64,000 nt of DNA from Pedobacter sp. FW305-3-2-15-E-R2A2 (GCF_038446955.1 NZ_CP151803.1:5146001-5210000), one strand, 5' to 3'; positions 18,153 to 27,742 are shown, counted from the first letter of the stretch. A program made the numbers and translations. Notes: generated by a model not told the origin, from the sequence alone.

Positions 18153-20258
18153 TTATTTGTCTGAATTGGATACCATACGTACCATCACCTTTACAGTCTG
18201 ATCTACGTATATATCCCTTGTCACCCCCTCCATCCATTTGCCATACCATTCCAACCCCGGCCCCTCGCTGGTTAAACGGGTGCCGGTAATGGTCAATTGC
18301 TTCAATTCCGGTAATTGCGCCGCCTCGTCTATTTTCTTAGACCAGGACAGCATTTTCGCCTGCTGCTCCTTAAATTTAGGGAGGTCCAGCGAAAGCGGGT
18401 CATCTGCATGTTCAGCCAGCAATTTGCTGTTTTCAGCGATGACTTTAAAGGCTTCATTTTTACCAATCTCTTCGTTTTCTAAAGCTAGAATATTATTTGG
18501 AATCAACATCCGGTTAAAAATCCTATAATTTGCGGGAGCAATGCTGTCCCAGGCCAAAGCAGTTTCGTTGTCCTGTTCCCGGATCTTCTGATATTGTAAT
18601 TTTCCAGGAAGAATCAGGTCAGACTTTACCCCTTTAAGCTGTGTAGAACCTCCATTGACGCGATAAAACTGATTTAAACTCAACCTTAAAGAACCGAAGT
18701 TCAATGGAGGCGTCCCTTTGGCTTTATCTCCCATCTTTCCCATCGGAAGGGTACTTTGTGCCGTCCCTTTTCCATAACTGGACCGGCTCCCGATAATGAT
18801 TCCCCTTCGGTAATCCTGAATCACCGCAGCAAAAATCTCCGATGCAGAAGCGCTGTTTTCATTGATCATGACCGCCAGTGGACCATCATAGACCGGAGCA
18901 TCATAAGTCGCATAAGCTTTTACCCCTTCTTTACCTTTCACCTGAACTTTGGGCCCTGATCCAAGAAAATAACCGCTCATTTTCACTACTTCATCGAGAG
19001 AACCGCCACCATTATTTCTTAAATCAATTACAATTCCAGTTACTCCGGCTGTTTTTAGCTGCAGCAACTCCGCTGCCACATCCGTTGCCGCATGTGCACC
19101 CGCCGGGTTATTAAAATCTGCATAAAACTCCGGCAGATAAATATAGCCGATCTTTTGATTGCCTTTATGAATCACCGCACTTCTGGCCCTTCCTTCTTCT
19201 TCTTTGATCTCGCCCCGTTTTAAAGAAATGGTTTTTTCAATGCCATTTACTTTCCGCAGCCCCAGGGAAATTTCGGTGTCTTTGTCGCCGCGGATCAGCT
19301 CTGCAACTTCTGTAATGGGAACGCCGTCCAAATCAATCATAGTTCCTTTACGGTCCGTGATCCGAAGCAAACGGTCATTCACGTCTACCAATCCACTTTT
19401 TATCGCAACGCCTCCGGGCCGAAGAGATTTCACCCAGACTTCCCCTTCTTTATCTGTCAGCTCCAGCCCCAGGCCATAATACTTTTTCGCCATCTGCTCG
19501 TTTACGCTTCTGGCCTTCACAGCTGCGAAATAGGTCGTATGAGGATCCATCTCAAACGTGATGGTGTTCAGGTACTGACTAAACTTCTCCTCTGAATAGG
19601 CCGGACTCATCAGGGTTTTAAAACTATTGTCCAGCCATTTCCTAATCCTCATCCTTGCCTCTTTTTCTAAAAGATCAGGCTTCGCGCCTTTCGCCTGAGC
19701 CAAAGCCGGCGTTCCTGCGGCCTTTCTTTCCTCTTCCAGATCAATCATTTTTTTAAGCAGGTAATATTTTAACCGCTTGCGCCAAACCTGATCCAATTCT
19801 TTTTTATCCTTAGCGAAGGAAAGCAATGTGCCGTTCAACTGAACACTTTCCTTTTTGTGCAGATCGAAAGGTTTTGCAAGGATATCCTTGTAAAGAACAC
19901 TTACTTCCTGAAGCCGTTGTTGGTAAAGCTGATAGGCCACATTAAAAAATTCCGCAGAACCTTCTTTCAGTTCCTCATCAATGCTAAACTCATATCTTTT
20001 CAGTTGTTCAAGATCCGACTGCAGAAATACATTTTTGTTTGGGTCCAATGCCAGCAGGTATTTCTTCCAGATCGCCTGGGAAAAATCATCGTTGATCGGC
20101 TTCGGCCTGAAATGACCTTTCTCTATATTTCTGACCACCGCAGCAATCGTAATCTTCTGATAGGCAAGGCTTTGGTCCTGTTCGGATTGTGCAAGGGCAT
20201 GCTGACTGATCCCCGCAATTATGGCCATGCAGAGCGAAGTCTTTAAACTGGTTATCAT
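18153..20258 (-). CDS. prc: Tail-specific protease (S41 family, Prc/CtpA-like)
   Basis: 701 residues, close to the length of E. coli Prc. Signal peptide MITSLKTSLCMAIIAGISQHALAQ, an N-terminal helical TSP domain (about 30-235), a PDZ domain (about 260-345: YGLGLELTDKEGEVWVKSLRPGGVA, then VDVNDRLLRI), the S41 catalytic domain with IVIDLRNNGGGSLDE, the serine cluster NENSASASE (S471 aligns with the E. coli nucleophile) and SYGKGTAQ with general-base Lys497, and a C-terminal DUF3340-like region. It degrades or trims periplasmic proteins from their C-termini. It heads the prc-sigma-fecR gene series; whether it takes part in anti-sigma proteolysis is only a possibility. Confidence 0.95.
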   Translation of the reverse strand: MITSLKTSLCMAIIAGISQHALAQSEQDQSLAYQKITIAAVVRNIEKGHFRPKPINDDFSQAIWKKYLLALDPNKNVFLQSDLEQLKRYEFSIDEELKEGSAEFFNVAYQLYQQRLQEVSVLYKDILAKPFDLHKKESVQLNGTLLSFAKDKKELDQVWRKRLKYYLLKKMIDLEEERKAAGTPALAQAKGAKPDLLEKEARMRIRKWLDNSFKTLMSPAYSEEKFSQYLNTITFEMDPHTTYFAAVKARSVNEQMAKKYYGLGLELTDKEGEVWVKSLRPGGVAIKSGLVDVNDRLLRITDRKGTMIDLDGVPITEVAELIRGDKDTEISLGLRKVNGIEKTISLKRGEIKEEEGRARSAVIHKGNQKIGYIYLPEFYADFNNPAGAHAATDVAAELLQLKTAGVTGIVIDLRNNGGGSLDEVVKMSGYFLGSGPKVQVKGKEGVKAYATYDAPVYDGPLAVMINENSASASEIFAAVIQDYRRGIIIGSRSSYGKGTAQSTLPMGKMGDKAKGTPPLNFGSLRLSLNQFYRVNGGSTQLKGVKSDLILPGKLQYQKIREQDNETALAWDSIAPANYRIFNRMLIPNNILALENEEIGKNEAFKVIAENSKLLAEHADDPLSLDLPKFKEQQAKMLSWSKKIDEAAQLPELKQLTITGTRLTSEGPGLEWYGKWMEGVTRDIYVDQTVKVMVRMVSNSDK

Positions 20259-20351
20259 TCTATAATCTATTTAAAAATTGAATACTATAAACAGCAGGCG
20301 ATCAGAAATTCAAAAAGGGTGAAGGAATGAGAAATTATATTTTCAAGACCC

Positions 20352-20372
20352 TATATTTGGCCCCCAAATATA
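20352..20372. promoter_or_regulatory. Perfect inverted repeat just upstream of a TonB receptor gene
   Basis: TATATTTGG, a 3-nt spacer CCC, then CCAAATATA: 9-bp perfect arms ending 7 nt before the ATG at 20380. The first arm contains TATATTTG, which fits the Bacteroidota -7 element TAnnTTTG, but it lies too near the start codon and no upstream -33 TTG is obvious. It may be an operator or a hairpin masking the translation start. The core ATATTTGG/CCAAATAT recurs in the terminator after the same gene. Confidence 0.5.
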
Positions 20373-20379
20373 AACAAGC

Positions 20380-22278
20380 ATGCTTTTTAAAAATTCCGCA
20401 TACCTCTTCGCTTTATTGGGTTGTACCCTCAGTGTGAATGCGCAAACAGAAAATACCTCTAAACCTTTAAATGATACCACCAGGAAACTGAATGAAGTCA
20501 TGGTCAAAGAAAACAGACTTCAATTGCCATTTTCCAAACAAAACCGGAACATCTCCATCATCGACCGGGAGAAAATCCAAAGCCTGCCAGTCAGGTCGGT
20601 CAGCGAATTGCTGAGTTATGTCTCTGGTGTAGATGTTCGTCAACGCGGCCCCGGTGGATCACAGGCAGACATCAGCATGGATGGAGGTACATTTGATCAA
20701 AGTCTGGTGTTGATCAATGGCATTAAAGTTTCAGATCCGCAGACGGGACACAATATGATGAACCTGCCCATCACTATGGACGACATAGACCACATTGAAG
20801 TCCTGCGGGGATCGGCCTCCAGAATCTATGGCATCAATGCCCTCACCGGCGCCATCAATATCGTCACCCGGACGGTAAAAACAACCGGGCTTTCTGCAAA
20901 CCTATTCTCCGGAAGCAGTTTTAAAAAGAAAGAAGGAAATGGCAGCACCTATGCCAATTACGGAATTCAGGCCAGCGGATCCCTTGCCTTAAACGGTTCT
21001 TCCCATTTATTTTCTGTGGCTCAGGAAGCAGGAAATGGTTACCGCTACAATACGGCCTTTAACAATCAGAAACTATATTACCAGGGAAAAATAAATGTAG
21101 GCGCTTCGGACTACCTGGATGTCATGGGCGGTTATGTCCATAATAATTTCGGAGCCAACGCATTCTATGCCGCTCCCGGAGATAAAGAAGCGGAAGAAAC
21201 CGTAAAGACCGCTCTGGCCTCGGTTTCCTATACGACTAAAATCACCGATAACTGGACACTGGTGCCCCGGATCAGCTACCGCAATAATGTAGACGATTAC
21301 CTTTACATCAAGCAAACACCAGACAAGTTCCACAACCACCACATCAGCAATGTATTCGATGCAGAACTGAACAATACGGTTCAAACGGCGATCGGTACTT
21401 TTGGCTTCGGATTGGAAGCAAGAACAGAACGCATCAAAAGCACCAACCTGGGCAAAAGGGACCGTACCAATACCGGCCTCTTTGGAGAGTATAAATTTGA
21501 ACCCATCGCGCGTTTGCTCATTAATGTGGGAATGTATACCAATTACAATTCCGACTATGGATGGCAGGCCTTTCCCGGTCTGGATGCAGGTTATAATTTC
21601 TACGGCAACTGGCGCTTATTTGCGAACCTGGGAACGGGACAACGTTTACCGACCTATACAGACCTTTATTATAAAGGGCCCACCAATATCGGGAACGACC
21701 AGCTTCGTCCTGAAAAATCGAAATATGCAGAAGGAGGAATCAAGTTCAACAATGACCAGCTCTCCATGAATGCGAGTTATTTTGTCCGCAGAATCGATAA
21801 TTTCATTGATTGGGTAAAAGCACTGCAGAGCGATCCATGGCAGCCGAAAAATTTCAGTCAGGTCAATACAAAAGGTTTTACCTTAAGCGCCGATTATAAG
21901 CTGGCCAACCTTTCTCAAAACGGGTGTTTAAACGGACTCAGACTAGGTGCTTCTTATACCAACCTCGATCCTAGCTTTAAAACCACACTAAGCACCGCAA
22001 ACTTTTCCAGATATGCATTGGAAAGTTTGAGAAATCAGCTGAGTGGAACGATGAATGCAACGTTTTATAAAGTCATCGATCTTACCCTGACTGCCCGTTA
22101 TAACGAACGCATCAGCTATAAAAATTATACCGTAATGGATGCAAGGATAGCCTTTAAACAAGCGCATTACAGCATTTATGCAGATGGAGCCAATCTGTTT
22201 AATGTACAATATATCGAGGCCGGAGCGGTACCTATGCCCGGCTCCTGGTTTACCCTCGGACTAAAAGCCGGAATCTAG
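20380..22278 (+). CDS. TonB-dependent receptor, BtuB/siderophore-type
   Basis: 632 residues. Signal peptide 1-21 (ends VNAQ). A TonB-box-like and plug region follows at about 40-165: KLNEVMVKENRL, VSELLSYVSGVDVRQRGPGGSQADISMDGG, LVLINGIKVSDPQTGHNMMNLP and IEVLRGSASRIYGINALTGAINIVTR. The remainder is a 22-strand-type barrel (FLEYKF-like and AGYNFYGNWRLFANLGTGQRLPTYTDLYY, a motif common in the BtuB branch). It lacks the carboxypeptidase-like and STN domains of SusC proteins. Ligand candidates are cobalamin or a metal chelate; no cobalamin riboswitch is evident in the short upstream region, so the B12 reading is weak. It is monocistronic, flanked by an inverted repeat and a strong terminator. 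Confidence 0.9.
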   Translation: MLFKNSAYLFALLGCTLSVNAQTENTSKPLNDTTRKLNEVMVKENRLQLPFSKQNRNISIIDREKIQSLPVRSVSELLSYVSGVDVRQRGPGGSQADISMDGGTFDQSLVLINGIKVSDPQTGHNMMNLPITMDDIDHIEVLRGSASRIYGINALTGAINIVTRTVKTTGLSANLFSGSSFKKKEGNGSTYANYGIQASGSLALNGSSHLFSVAQEAGNGYRYNTAFNNQKLYYQGKINVGASDYLDVMGGYVHNNFGANAFYAAPGDKEAEETVKTALASVSYTTKITDNWTLVPRISYRNNVDDYLYIKQTPDKFHNHHISNVFDAELNNTVQTAIGTFGFGLEARTERIKSTNLGKRDRTNTGLFGEYKFEPIARLLINVGMYTNYNSDYGWQAFPGLDAGYNFYGNWRLFANLGTGQRLPTYTDLYYKGPTNIGNDQLRPEKSKYAEGGIKFNNDQLSMNASYFVRRIDNFIDWVKALQSDPWQPKNFSQVNTKGFTLSADYKLANLSQNGCLNGLRLGASYTNLDPSFKTTLSTANFSRYALESLRNQLSGTMNATFYKVIDLTLTARYNERISYKNYTVMDARIAFKQAHYSIYADGANLFNVQYIEAGAVPMPGSWFTLGLKAGI

Positions 22279-22282
22279 CCTT

Positions 22283-22329
22283 AAAAACAGCCATATTTGG
22301 TTACAAATCTACCAAATATGGCTGTTTTT
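22283..22329. terminator. Bidirectional rho-independent terminator
   Basis: An 18-bp perfect stem from AAAAACAGCCATATTTGG (22283-22300) and its complement at 22312-22329, with an 11-nt loop and T-runs on both strands. It lies between convergent genes; the stop codon of the MutS-type gene (22309-22311) is inside the loop, so the right arm encodes that protein's last residues. Confidence 0.93.
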
Positions 22330-23655
22330 TTTCTTTTTAGACGCCTGGCGGATGATGTCGATAATCCCCTCCTGTTGAATGATATACATGCCCAAACGTT
22401 CTTTTGAAACCCCTTCTTTTAGTTTATAGGTAAATACGGGCCGCTCATCTTTAAAAAAAGTATCCATGTATTTAAAGGAGATGTTTTCAAAATGCCGGAG
22501 TTCCGCTGCCAGTTCAACGATATGCGTGGAAATAAAAAATATAGAATTATGGACATGGGAAAGTTCAGAAATAATTAAAAGGGAAGCATCAAAAGCATCT
22601 TTTACATTTGTTCCCCTGAACAGCTCATCAAAGATGATAAACATCCGCTCCTGTTCCAGTAAACTGCTGACGGCGGCTTTCACCCTTTTCACTTCGCTGT
22701 AGTAATGACTGAGCCCCTGACTAATGTTATCCGGCAAATTAATCGTGGTCAGCAGTCCATTAAAAATCGTGGTTTCCATCTTCTCTGCAGGTACCGGGAA
22801 ACCCAGGTGCGACAGGTAAATCACCAACCCCAAAGATTTCAATAAGGAAGATTTTCCAGCCATATTTGATCCACTCAGGAAAACAATGTTTTCTTCTTTT
22901 TTCAATAGGATATCATTACTAACCGGTTGCGCCAGCTCTGGATGAAACATACCGGTTAAGCTAACCCTAACCTCCGCAGCAGCGGAGTAAACCGGAAAAC
23001 ACCAGCCCTTTTTACGGGCAACATTGGAGATCGTCTCAAACGCATCCAATTCATAAACCAGCGGTATCAATTCTGCCAGCTCAGCTTTCTCCTTTTTCCG
23101 GCAAACATGATCGAGCCGGCTAATCTGATAGAAGCGCAGCTTCTTTTCATTCCATGTTCCTGCCTCTTTTAAAGCCTCCGAATTGATGATCCCGCTGATC
23201 CTTTGGCCAAGCATCTGCAGATACTCCGGTACCCCCTCCGATTGTAATGTTTTGACAAAATCAGCAAGATACTTTAACAGGCAGATCAAATGACGAAGCC
23301 CGGTACTGATGGTATAATAATCATTGCCTGATCTGCTACGGAGAAAATCCACCAATGAATCCAGCAGGTTATTTCTGGAATAAGCTTTATTAAATTTTAA
23401 ATAGTGTTCAATCAGGTCGAGCTGCTCCGGTCTGATGTCCAGGGCAATCCGCTGTTCACAAAAATATTGTATCGCCTCCTTCCGTCGGTTGAGAAAGTCC
23501 AGATCTGCTGAAGGGTTCCCCATCATCGTCCGGACGGCCTCTCTTCCTCCTAAAGTCCTGCTCTCCCGGAACGTATGGAATATGGGATCTGCCCCCGAAG
23601 AACCGGTAAATATATTCAAGTCCCTGTAGGACTGGCCATCCATATTAAAATTCAT
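22309..23655 (-). CDS. MutS-type ATPase lacking mismatch-recognition domains
   Basis: About 448 residues from MNFNMDGQSYRDL; AAGGGAA 5 nt before this ATG favours it over the more distal start at 23715. The N-terminal half (about 20-235) is a helical lever/clamp-type region (MutS domain III-like); the C-terminal half is the MutS ABC ATPase: Walker A GSNMAGKSS at 262-270, SQGLSHYYSEVKRV (signature region), and Walker B MFIIFDELFRGTN at about 338-350. Domains I and II of MutS are absent and there is no Smr nuclease domain as in MutS2. Such short MutS-like proteins are widespread in Bacteroidota; their role is not established, and DNA binding or recombination control is only a guess. It ends in a Lys-rich tail. 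Confidence 0.88.
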   Translation of the reverse strand: MNFNMDGQSYRDLNIFTGSSGADPIFHTFRESRTLGGREAVRTMMGNPSADLDFLNRRKEAIQYFCEQRIALDIRPEQLDLIEHYLKFNKAYSRNNLLDSLVDFLRSRSGNDYYTISTGLRHLICLLKYLADFVKTLQSEGVPEYLQMLGQRISGIINSEALKEAGTWNEKKLRFYQISRLDHVCRKKEKAELAELIPLVYELDAFETISNVARKKGWCFPVYSAAAEVRVSLTGMFHPELAQPVSNDILLKKEENIVFLSGSNMAGKSSLLKSLGLVIYLSHLGFPVPAEKMETTIFNGLLTTINLPDNISQGLSHYYSEVKRVKAAVSSLLEQERMFIIFDELFRGTNVKDAFDASLLIISELSHVHNSIFFISTHIVELAAELRHFENISFKYMDTFFKDERPVFTYKLKEGVSKERLGMYIIQQEGIIDIIRQASKKKKNSHIW

Positions 23656-23825
23656 AATTCCCTTCGTCAAAACCTGCTTAAGATAATCAAAACATTGGAA
23701 CAGTTTTCCAGACAAGACATTTTGTATCTATTATTTATAAGTGATAATCAATTACGCCTAATTGCGAATTTTATTTGATATTTTGAATACGGTTTTGAAT
23801 GGCATTACTCCTTAAATAAATCGAA

Positions 23826-25310
23826 ATGAAAACACGGGCACAAAAAACACTCATTTCATTATTAGTTTCCTTGTTCTTTTCCTTAAACTTATTTGCTCAG
23901 GAAAGCTTATCGGAGAAAGTAGAAAAACTAGCTGACCTTCCGGCCCAAACCGCACAGGAGCTGCTGTATCAGCTCACCCTATCCTATATCGTTACTGCGA
24001 CCGATACCGATCGCATTTCCATAAATAAAAACATACTTTTAACCGCACTTGAAGACAGCAACATCTCCCACAAAAAAGCATTTGCGTATGAAATAGAGGC
24101 CTTGGCTGCTAAAAAACTCAGAAAGCTTGACCTTGCAAAACACTATATTTTGCTCGCCCTTAAGGAAACCGGCGAAGGCAAACCACAATTGCCCAGGTTA
24201 CTGAATATTCTCGCTTTTATTGAGACCGATTTTGAAAATTATATGGGAGCCATGGAAAGCTACCTTATGGCAGGTAAAATATATCAGAAAAACCGCGACA
24301 CCAGTCGCCTGATCATCAATTATAACAATATCGCAGACCTTTACATCAAAAACAACCTGTACGAGGAAGCAATCAATGCCTTAAACCAGGCAACAGCACT
24401 GGCAGTCAAACAAAAAAACGGGCTGGTCCCATATTTCATCTATCAAAATAAGGCCACCACTTATTTCTATCTTCAGAATTTAGATTCCCTGCAGCATTAC
24501 GCAAAGAAAGTCCTCAGCGCAGAAAAAAGATCCTCCTATAACATCATCGCCGAACATCGGTTAAAGTATATGGAACTCTTCCTAAAGAAAGATCCGGCAG
24601 TAATTGATGCCATTAAACTGGTGTTGAATAATCTCAGAGATCAGGATTACATCTTTACAACCATTCACCTTGCGCGTGCGTACCTTTTATTCCATAAAAC
24701 TACGCAGGCTAAAGAATTAATCCTCAAACTCCTTTCTTCCCCAAACCTGAAAGACCCCGGATATACCAGAAGCCTACTCTACAACTTACTCGGCGATGCC
24801 TATCAGAAAGAAAGGAACTTTAAGCTTTCTTCCCGCTATTACGAGAAAGGAATGGATCAGTCCCTGCTGAATGCTGAAAACATGATGAAAACAGGCAGTA
24901 TCCTCACCTTTCTAAAATATGATGAAATTAAAAACAAATATGTGCTGGCCAAGGAGAACCTGAAAGCCAGAAAAAACTATTTCATTTTATTGTCCGTCGT
25001 TGCAGCGATGATCATCATTGCCCTCTTTCTGCTCTACCGCTCAGCGAGGATGAAGAGAAAATACAATGAGCTCATGTACAATAAATTAAATAAAGAAATT
25101 TCGTTCATGAATTCTCATGAAGTGAGAAGGTATCTGAGTAACATCCAGGGCATCATCATGGTGATTCAAATGAGTGAAGATAAAAAGACAACCTATACTG
25201 AATTGGAAGACGCGCTTTTTGATTCTGCTGAAAACCTGGACAACTCCATCAAAAACATCGTCAATAAACTCCATGACCATACAGAAAGTACGTATCAGCA
25301 TACCGGATAA
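23826..25310 (+). CDS. TPR membrane protein ending in a histidine-kinase-like H-box without ATPase domain
   Basis: 494 residues. Signal peptide 1-24 (ends LFAQ), then about ten TPR-like helical repeats (residues 30-370, e.g. INYNNIADLYIKNNLYEEAINALNQATALA and LLYNLLGDAYQKERNFKLSSRYYEKGM), one membrane span at 384-403 and a cytoplasmic segment KYNELMYNKLNKEISFMNSHEVRRYLSNIQGII. The SHEVRRYLSNI motif matches the HisKA H-box of Bacteroidota sensor kinases (His431), and the following helix pair (SAENLDNSIKNIVNKL) matches the second HisKA helix. The protein stops there, with no N, G1 or G2 boxes. I infer a phosphoacceptor or decoy partner of another kinase. It is convergent with the next gene, separated by 2 nt. 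Confidence 0.85.
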   Translation: MKTRAQKTLISLLVSLFFSLNLFAQESLSEKVEKLADLPAQTAQELLYQLTLSYIVTATDTDRISINKNILLTALEDSNISHKKAFAYEIEALAAKKLRKLDLAKHYILLALKETGEGKPQLPRLLNILAFIETDFENYMGAMESYLMAGKIYQKNRDTSRLIINYNNIADLYIKNNLYEEAINALNQATALAVKQKNGLVPYFIYQNKATTYFYLQNLDSLQHYAKKVLSAEKRSSYNIIAEHRLKYMELFLKKDPAVIDAIKLVLNNLRDQDYIFTTIHLARAYLLFHKTTQAKELILKLLSSPNLKDPGYTRSLLYNLLGDAYQKERNFKLSSRYYEKGMDQSLLNAENMMKTGSILTFLKYDEIKNKYVLAKENLKARKNYFILLSVVAAMIIIALFLLYRSARMKRKYNELMYNKLNKEISFMNSHEVRRYLSNIQGIIMVIQMSEDKKTTYTELEDALFDSAENLDNSIKNIVNKLHDHTESTYQHTG

Positions 25311-25312
25311 TG

Positions 25313-27691
25313 CTAATTTGTTCTTTTTCGTTCTTCATCATTTCCAAAACTGCGTTCCTTTATAGTTACCTTATCGTTTCCAAAATTGTAAGCCAGGGAA
25401 ATCCGGAAAAATCTGCTGCTGTTGTTTTCACTATAGACCTGCCTGATTCCATTCACGATCGAAGTATAATTTTTTAAATAGTTGCGGTTAAAAACGTCGT
25501 TAACCAGCATGGATACCTGCAGGTTGTTTTTTACAAACGTTTGTCGCAGGCCAATATTTAAGCCAGACATTGCACCAAATTCATACAACCCCCTTTTAAA
25601 AGAAGAACTGTAACTATAATCTACCTGCAGTTTTGTCGATTCTCTCAGAGAAAAAGTATGGTTGGTCGATAAATACAACTGCACTGTATTTTTAGGGCTG
25701 GCTTTGATCTGACTGGTAAACTTACTTTTTGAACCTAAAAGGTAGACAGAATTCTCGCTTTGCCACCAGGAAGTCAGCTGAAGACTATAGTTCTCCCCTA
25801 GCCCAAAATATTGCTCTTTATAATAGTTTTCCCTCGTCAGCACAAGGGTATTGGTCTCCGGATTAGAGCTGAATACAGGCCCATATCCATCGGTGGTCAT
25901 GTTAAGGAAGACATTTGTTCTCCATACGCCTTTATAGACATGGCTAAAGTCAAAGTTATCACCGAATGAAGGTTTCAGGAAAGGGTTTCCTTCAGAATAG
26001 CTATTGCTGTTGATGTAGGAGCGGAAAGGATTTAATACACCGAAATCAGGCCGGTTGATCCTCCTTCCATAATTGAAGAGGAAACGATGACTGTCATTCG
26101 GTTTATAAGCACCGTAAAAAGTAGGAAATAACTCCAGGTAACTGTTTTTATTCGTCTGGTTTAACGTTTCCGATTCTCCTTCGGTTGCTGTATTTTCAAG
26201 CCTTAAGCCGAACTGAATGCTCAGCTTAGGACCAAAATCTTTAGTTCCGTTCACATAGACGGCCTGGTTGTTTTCCTCGTAAAGAAATTCATTGGAACGG
26301 CCTCCATCCAAAACCGGCGTTCCGGAAATGGTATTGAAGTACCGGATGTCACCTTTGCTTTTGATAAAGCTGATTTTAGCGCCGTACGACAAATTCATAA
26401 ATTTTAGCGGATGCTCCATATCTACCTTTGCGCTCAGGTTATCTATCGTCCTGCCCGAAACATTCCTGGCTGCCTGATTGGTATTCAGAAAAGTCATGTC
26501 TGGAGAAAAAACATTGGCCATAAAACGGTTGTCTATCTTAGAATTATAAGTAAAGTAATCCAGATCAGCTGAAATTTTCCGGTCCGATGTATCCAACCTG
26601 GACACCAGATGGACATTATAAGTATGGTTCCCGGAACTGAGCTTTCTATCCCCCTGGTTGATCAGCAGGGAATCGACCTGACCATTCCTGTTGTGAATTT
26701 TTATGCCCACAAAATCTTTCGAATCTGGTGTCTGATAATTGCCCAGGTATTGAACCCCGATACTTGTCCGCGCTGAAAGGTCATAGTCAAATGCCAGCCG
26801 GCCGGAAACCTTATTTTCCTTTTGCTTTCCATTATACTTCAATTCCCAGAGACCGGAAGGATAACCGGTATTCAATTCCTGCAGCACCTTACTATTCCCA
26901 AATGTTCCGCCTCCGCTAAGGGAAAACCTGACTTTGTCTTTATGGTATACATAGTTGTTCCTCAATGTGGCCAGCCCATAACTATTTTGATCGTAAGACA
27001 AGCTGGTCGAATTTTTCCAGGAATCCCTTGCTCCTTTCTTTAAAATGATATTGATCAACCCCCCTTCTCCTCCTGCCTCATATTTTGCCGGAGGGTTGCC
27101 AATCACTTCCACCTGCTTAATGTCTTTCGCGGATATTGATTTCAGAAAGCTGATCAGGTCATCGCCAGAGAGCTCCACCATTCTCCCATCCAGCATCACA
27201 CGCGAAGACCCTTTCCCAAGCATACTGATGGCGTTGTTTTGCACCAATACACCTGGAGCAGCACTAATCGCGGAAATGCCATCTCCGCCCTCCGCAGCGA
27301 TACTGCTTTCGACATCAAAGATTAAACGGTCCGCTTTATAGCTGATGAGTTTCTTTCTTGCAACCACCACCACTCCTTCCAGATTTCCTGTATTTTCTTT
27401 CAGCAAAATTGTCCCCAGGTCCAATTCCTTTTCCAGGATCAGATTTACCGACCAATCGCCCAGCCCCAAATAACTGACCTTGATGTTGTAAGCTCCGTTT
27501 TTAGCATCCAGCTCAAAAGTACCATCATCTTTCGTCAATGTTCCTTTGACCAGCTTCCCCTCAGCATTGGTTAAGATGACGTTTGCCCAGGCCAGAGGGG
27601 CTATGCTGTTTTTCACCTGTCCTTTAATTTTTATTTGTGCGTTTGCCCATAGCGGCAATGTAAGGAGGAGGAAGAATATAATGCGTTTCAT
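25313..27691 (-). CDS. Outer-membrane beta-barrel (TonB-receptor-like) protein with carboxypeptidase-like domain
   Basis: About 792 residues from MKRIIFFLLLTLPLWANAQ; the open frame reaches 27751 but only this ATG gives a signal peptide at the N-terminus. Residues about 20-105 are a CarboxypepD_reg-like domain (IKIKGQVKNSIAPLAWANVILTNAEGK). The plug (about 130-225) shows ISAISAAPGVLVQNNAISMLGKGSSRVMLDGR and IKQVEVIGNPPAKYEAGGEGGLINIILKK, features of the outer membrane beta-barrel family (OMP_b-brl_3). The barrel ends RISLAYNFGND with a Lys/Arg-rich extension. Ligand unknown. The membrane-bound AraC regulator just upstream on the same strand, and the repeat array between them, suggest specific control. 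Confidence 0.9.
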   Translation of the reverse strand: MKRIIFFLLLTLPLWANAQIKIKGQVKNSIAPLAWANVILTNAEGKLVKGTLTKDDGTFELDAKNGAYNIKVSYLGLGDWSVNLILEKELDLGTILLKENTGNLEGVVVVARKKLISYKADRLIFDVESSIAAEGGDGISAISAAPGVLVQNNAISMLGKGSSRVMLDGRMVELSGDDLISFLKSISAKDIKQVEVIGNPPAKYEAGGEGGLINIILKKGARDSWKNSTSLSYDQNSYGLATLRNNYVYHKDKVRFSLSGGGTFGNSKVLQELNTGYPSGLWELKYNGKQKENKVSGRLAFDYDLSARTSIGVQYLGNYQTPDSKDFVGIKIHNRNGQVDSLLINQGDRKLSSGNHTYNVHLVSRLDTSDRKISADLDYFTYNSKIDNRFMANVFSPDMTFLNTNQAARNVSGRTIDNLSAKVDMEHPLKFMNLSYGAKISFIKSKGDIRYFNTISGTPVLDGGRSNEFLYEENNQAVYVNGTKDFGPKLSIQFGLRLENTATEGESETLNQTNKNSYLELFPTFYGAYKPNDSHRFLFNYGRRINRPDFGVLNPFRSYINSNSYSEGNPFLKPSFGDNFDFSHVYKGVWRTNVFLNMTTDGYGPVFSSNPETNTLVLTRENYYKEQYFGLGENYSLQLTSWWQSENSVYLLGSKSKFTSQIKASPKNTVQLYLSTNHTFSLRESTKLQVDYSYSSSFKRGLYEFGAMSGLNIGLRQTFVKNNLQVSMLVNDVFNRNYLKNYTSIVNGIRQVYSENNSSRFFRISLAYNFGNDKVTIKERSFGNDEERKRTN

Positions 27692-27742
27692 GTTCTTGTT
27701 TTTTTGTTCGAAACAAAGGTGCTGAGGCGCAGCAAGAGAAAC

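Noticed and set aside
18127..18249. N-terminal extension of the ECF sigma factor to 18249
   Set aside because: The extension lies within prc, has no homology to sigma factors, and the start at 18126 gives the usual length.
20352..20359. TATATTTG as a Bacteroidota -7 promoter element for the TonB receptor
   Set aside because: It lies only 20 nt before the start codon, no TTG is found about 20 nt upstream, and it is one arm of a perfect inverted repeat.
20259..20379. Possible cobalamin riboswitch before the BtuB-like receptor
   Set aside because: The gap is only 121 nt and is shared with the divergent prc gene; no B12-box-like conserved core was found.
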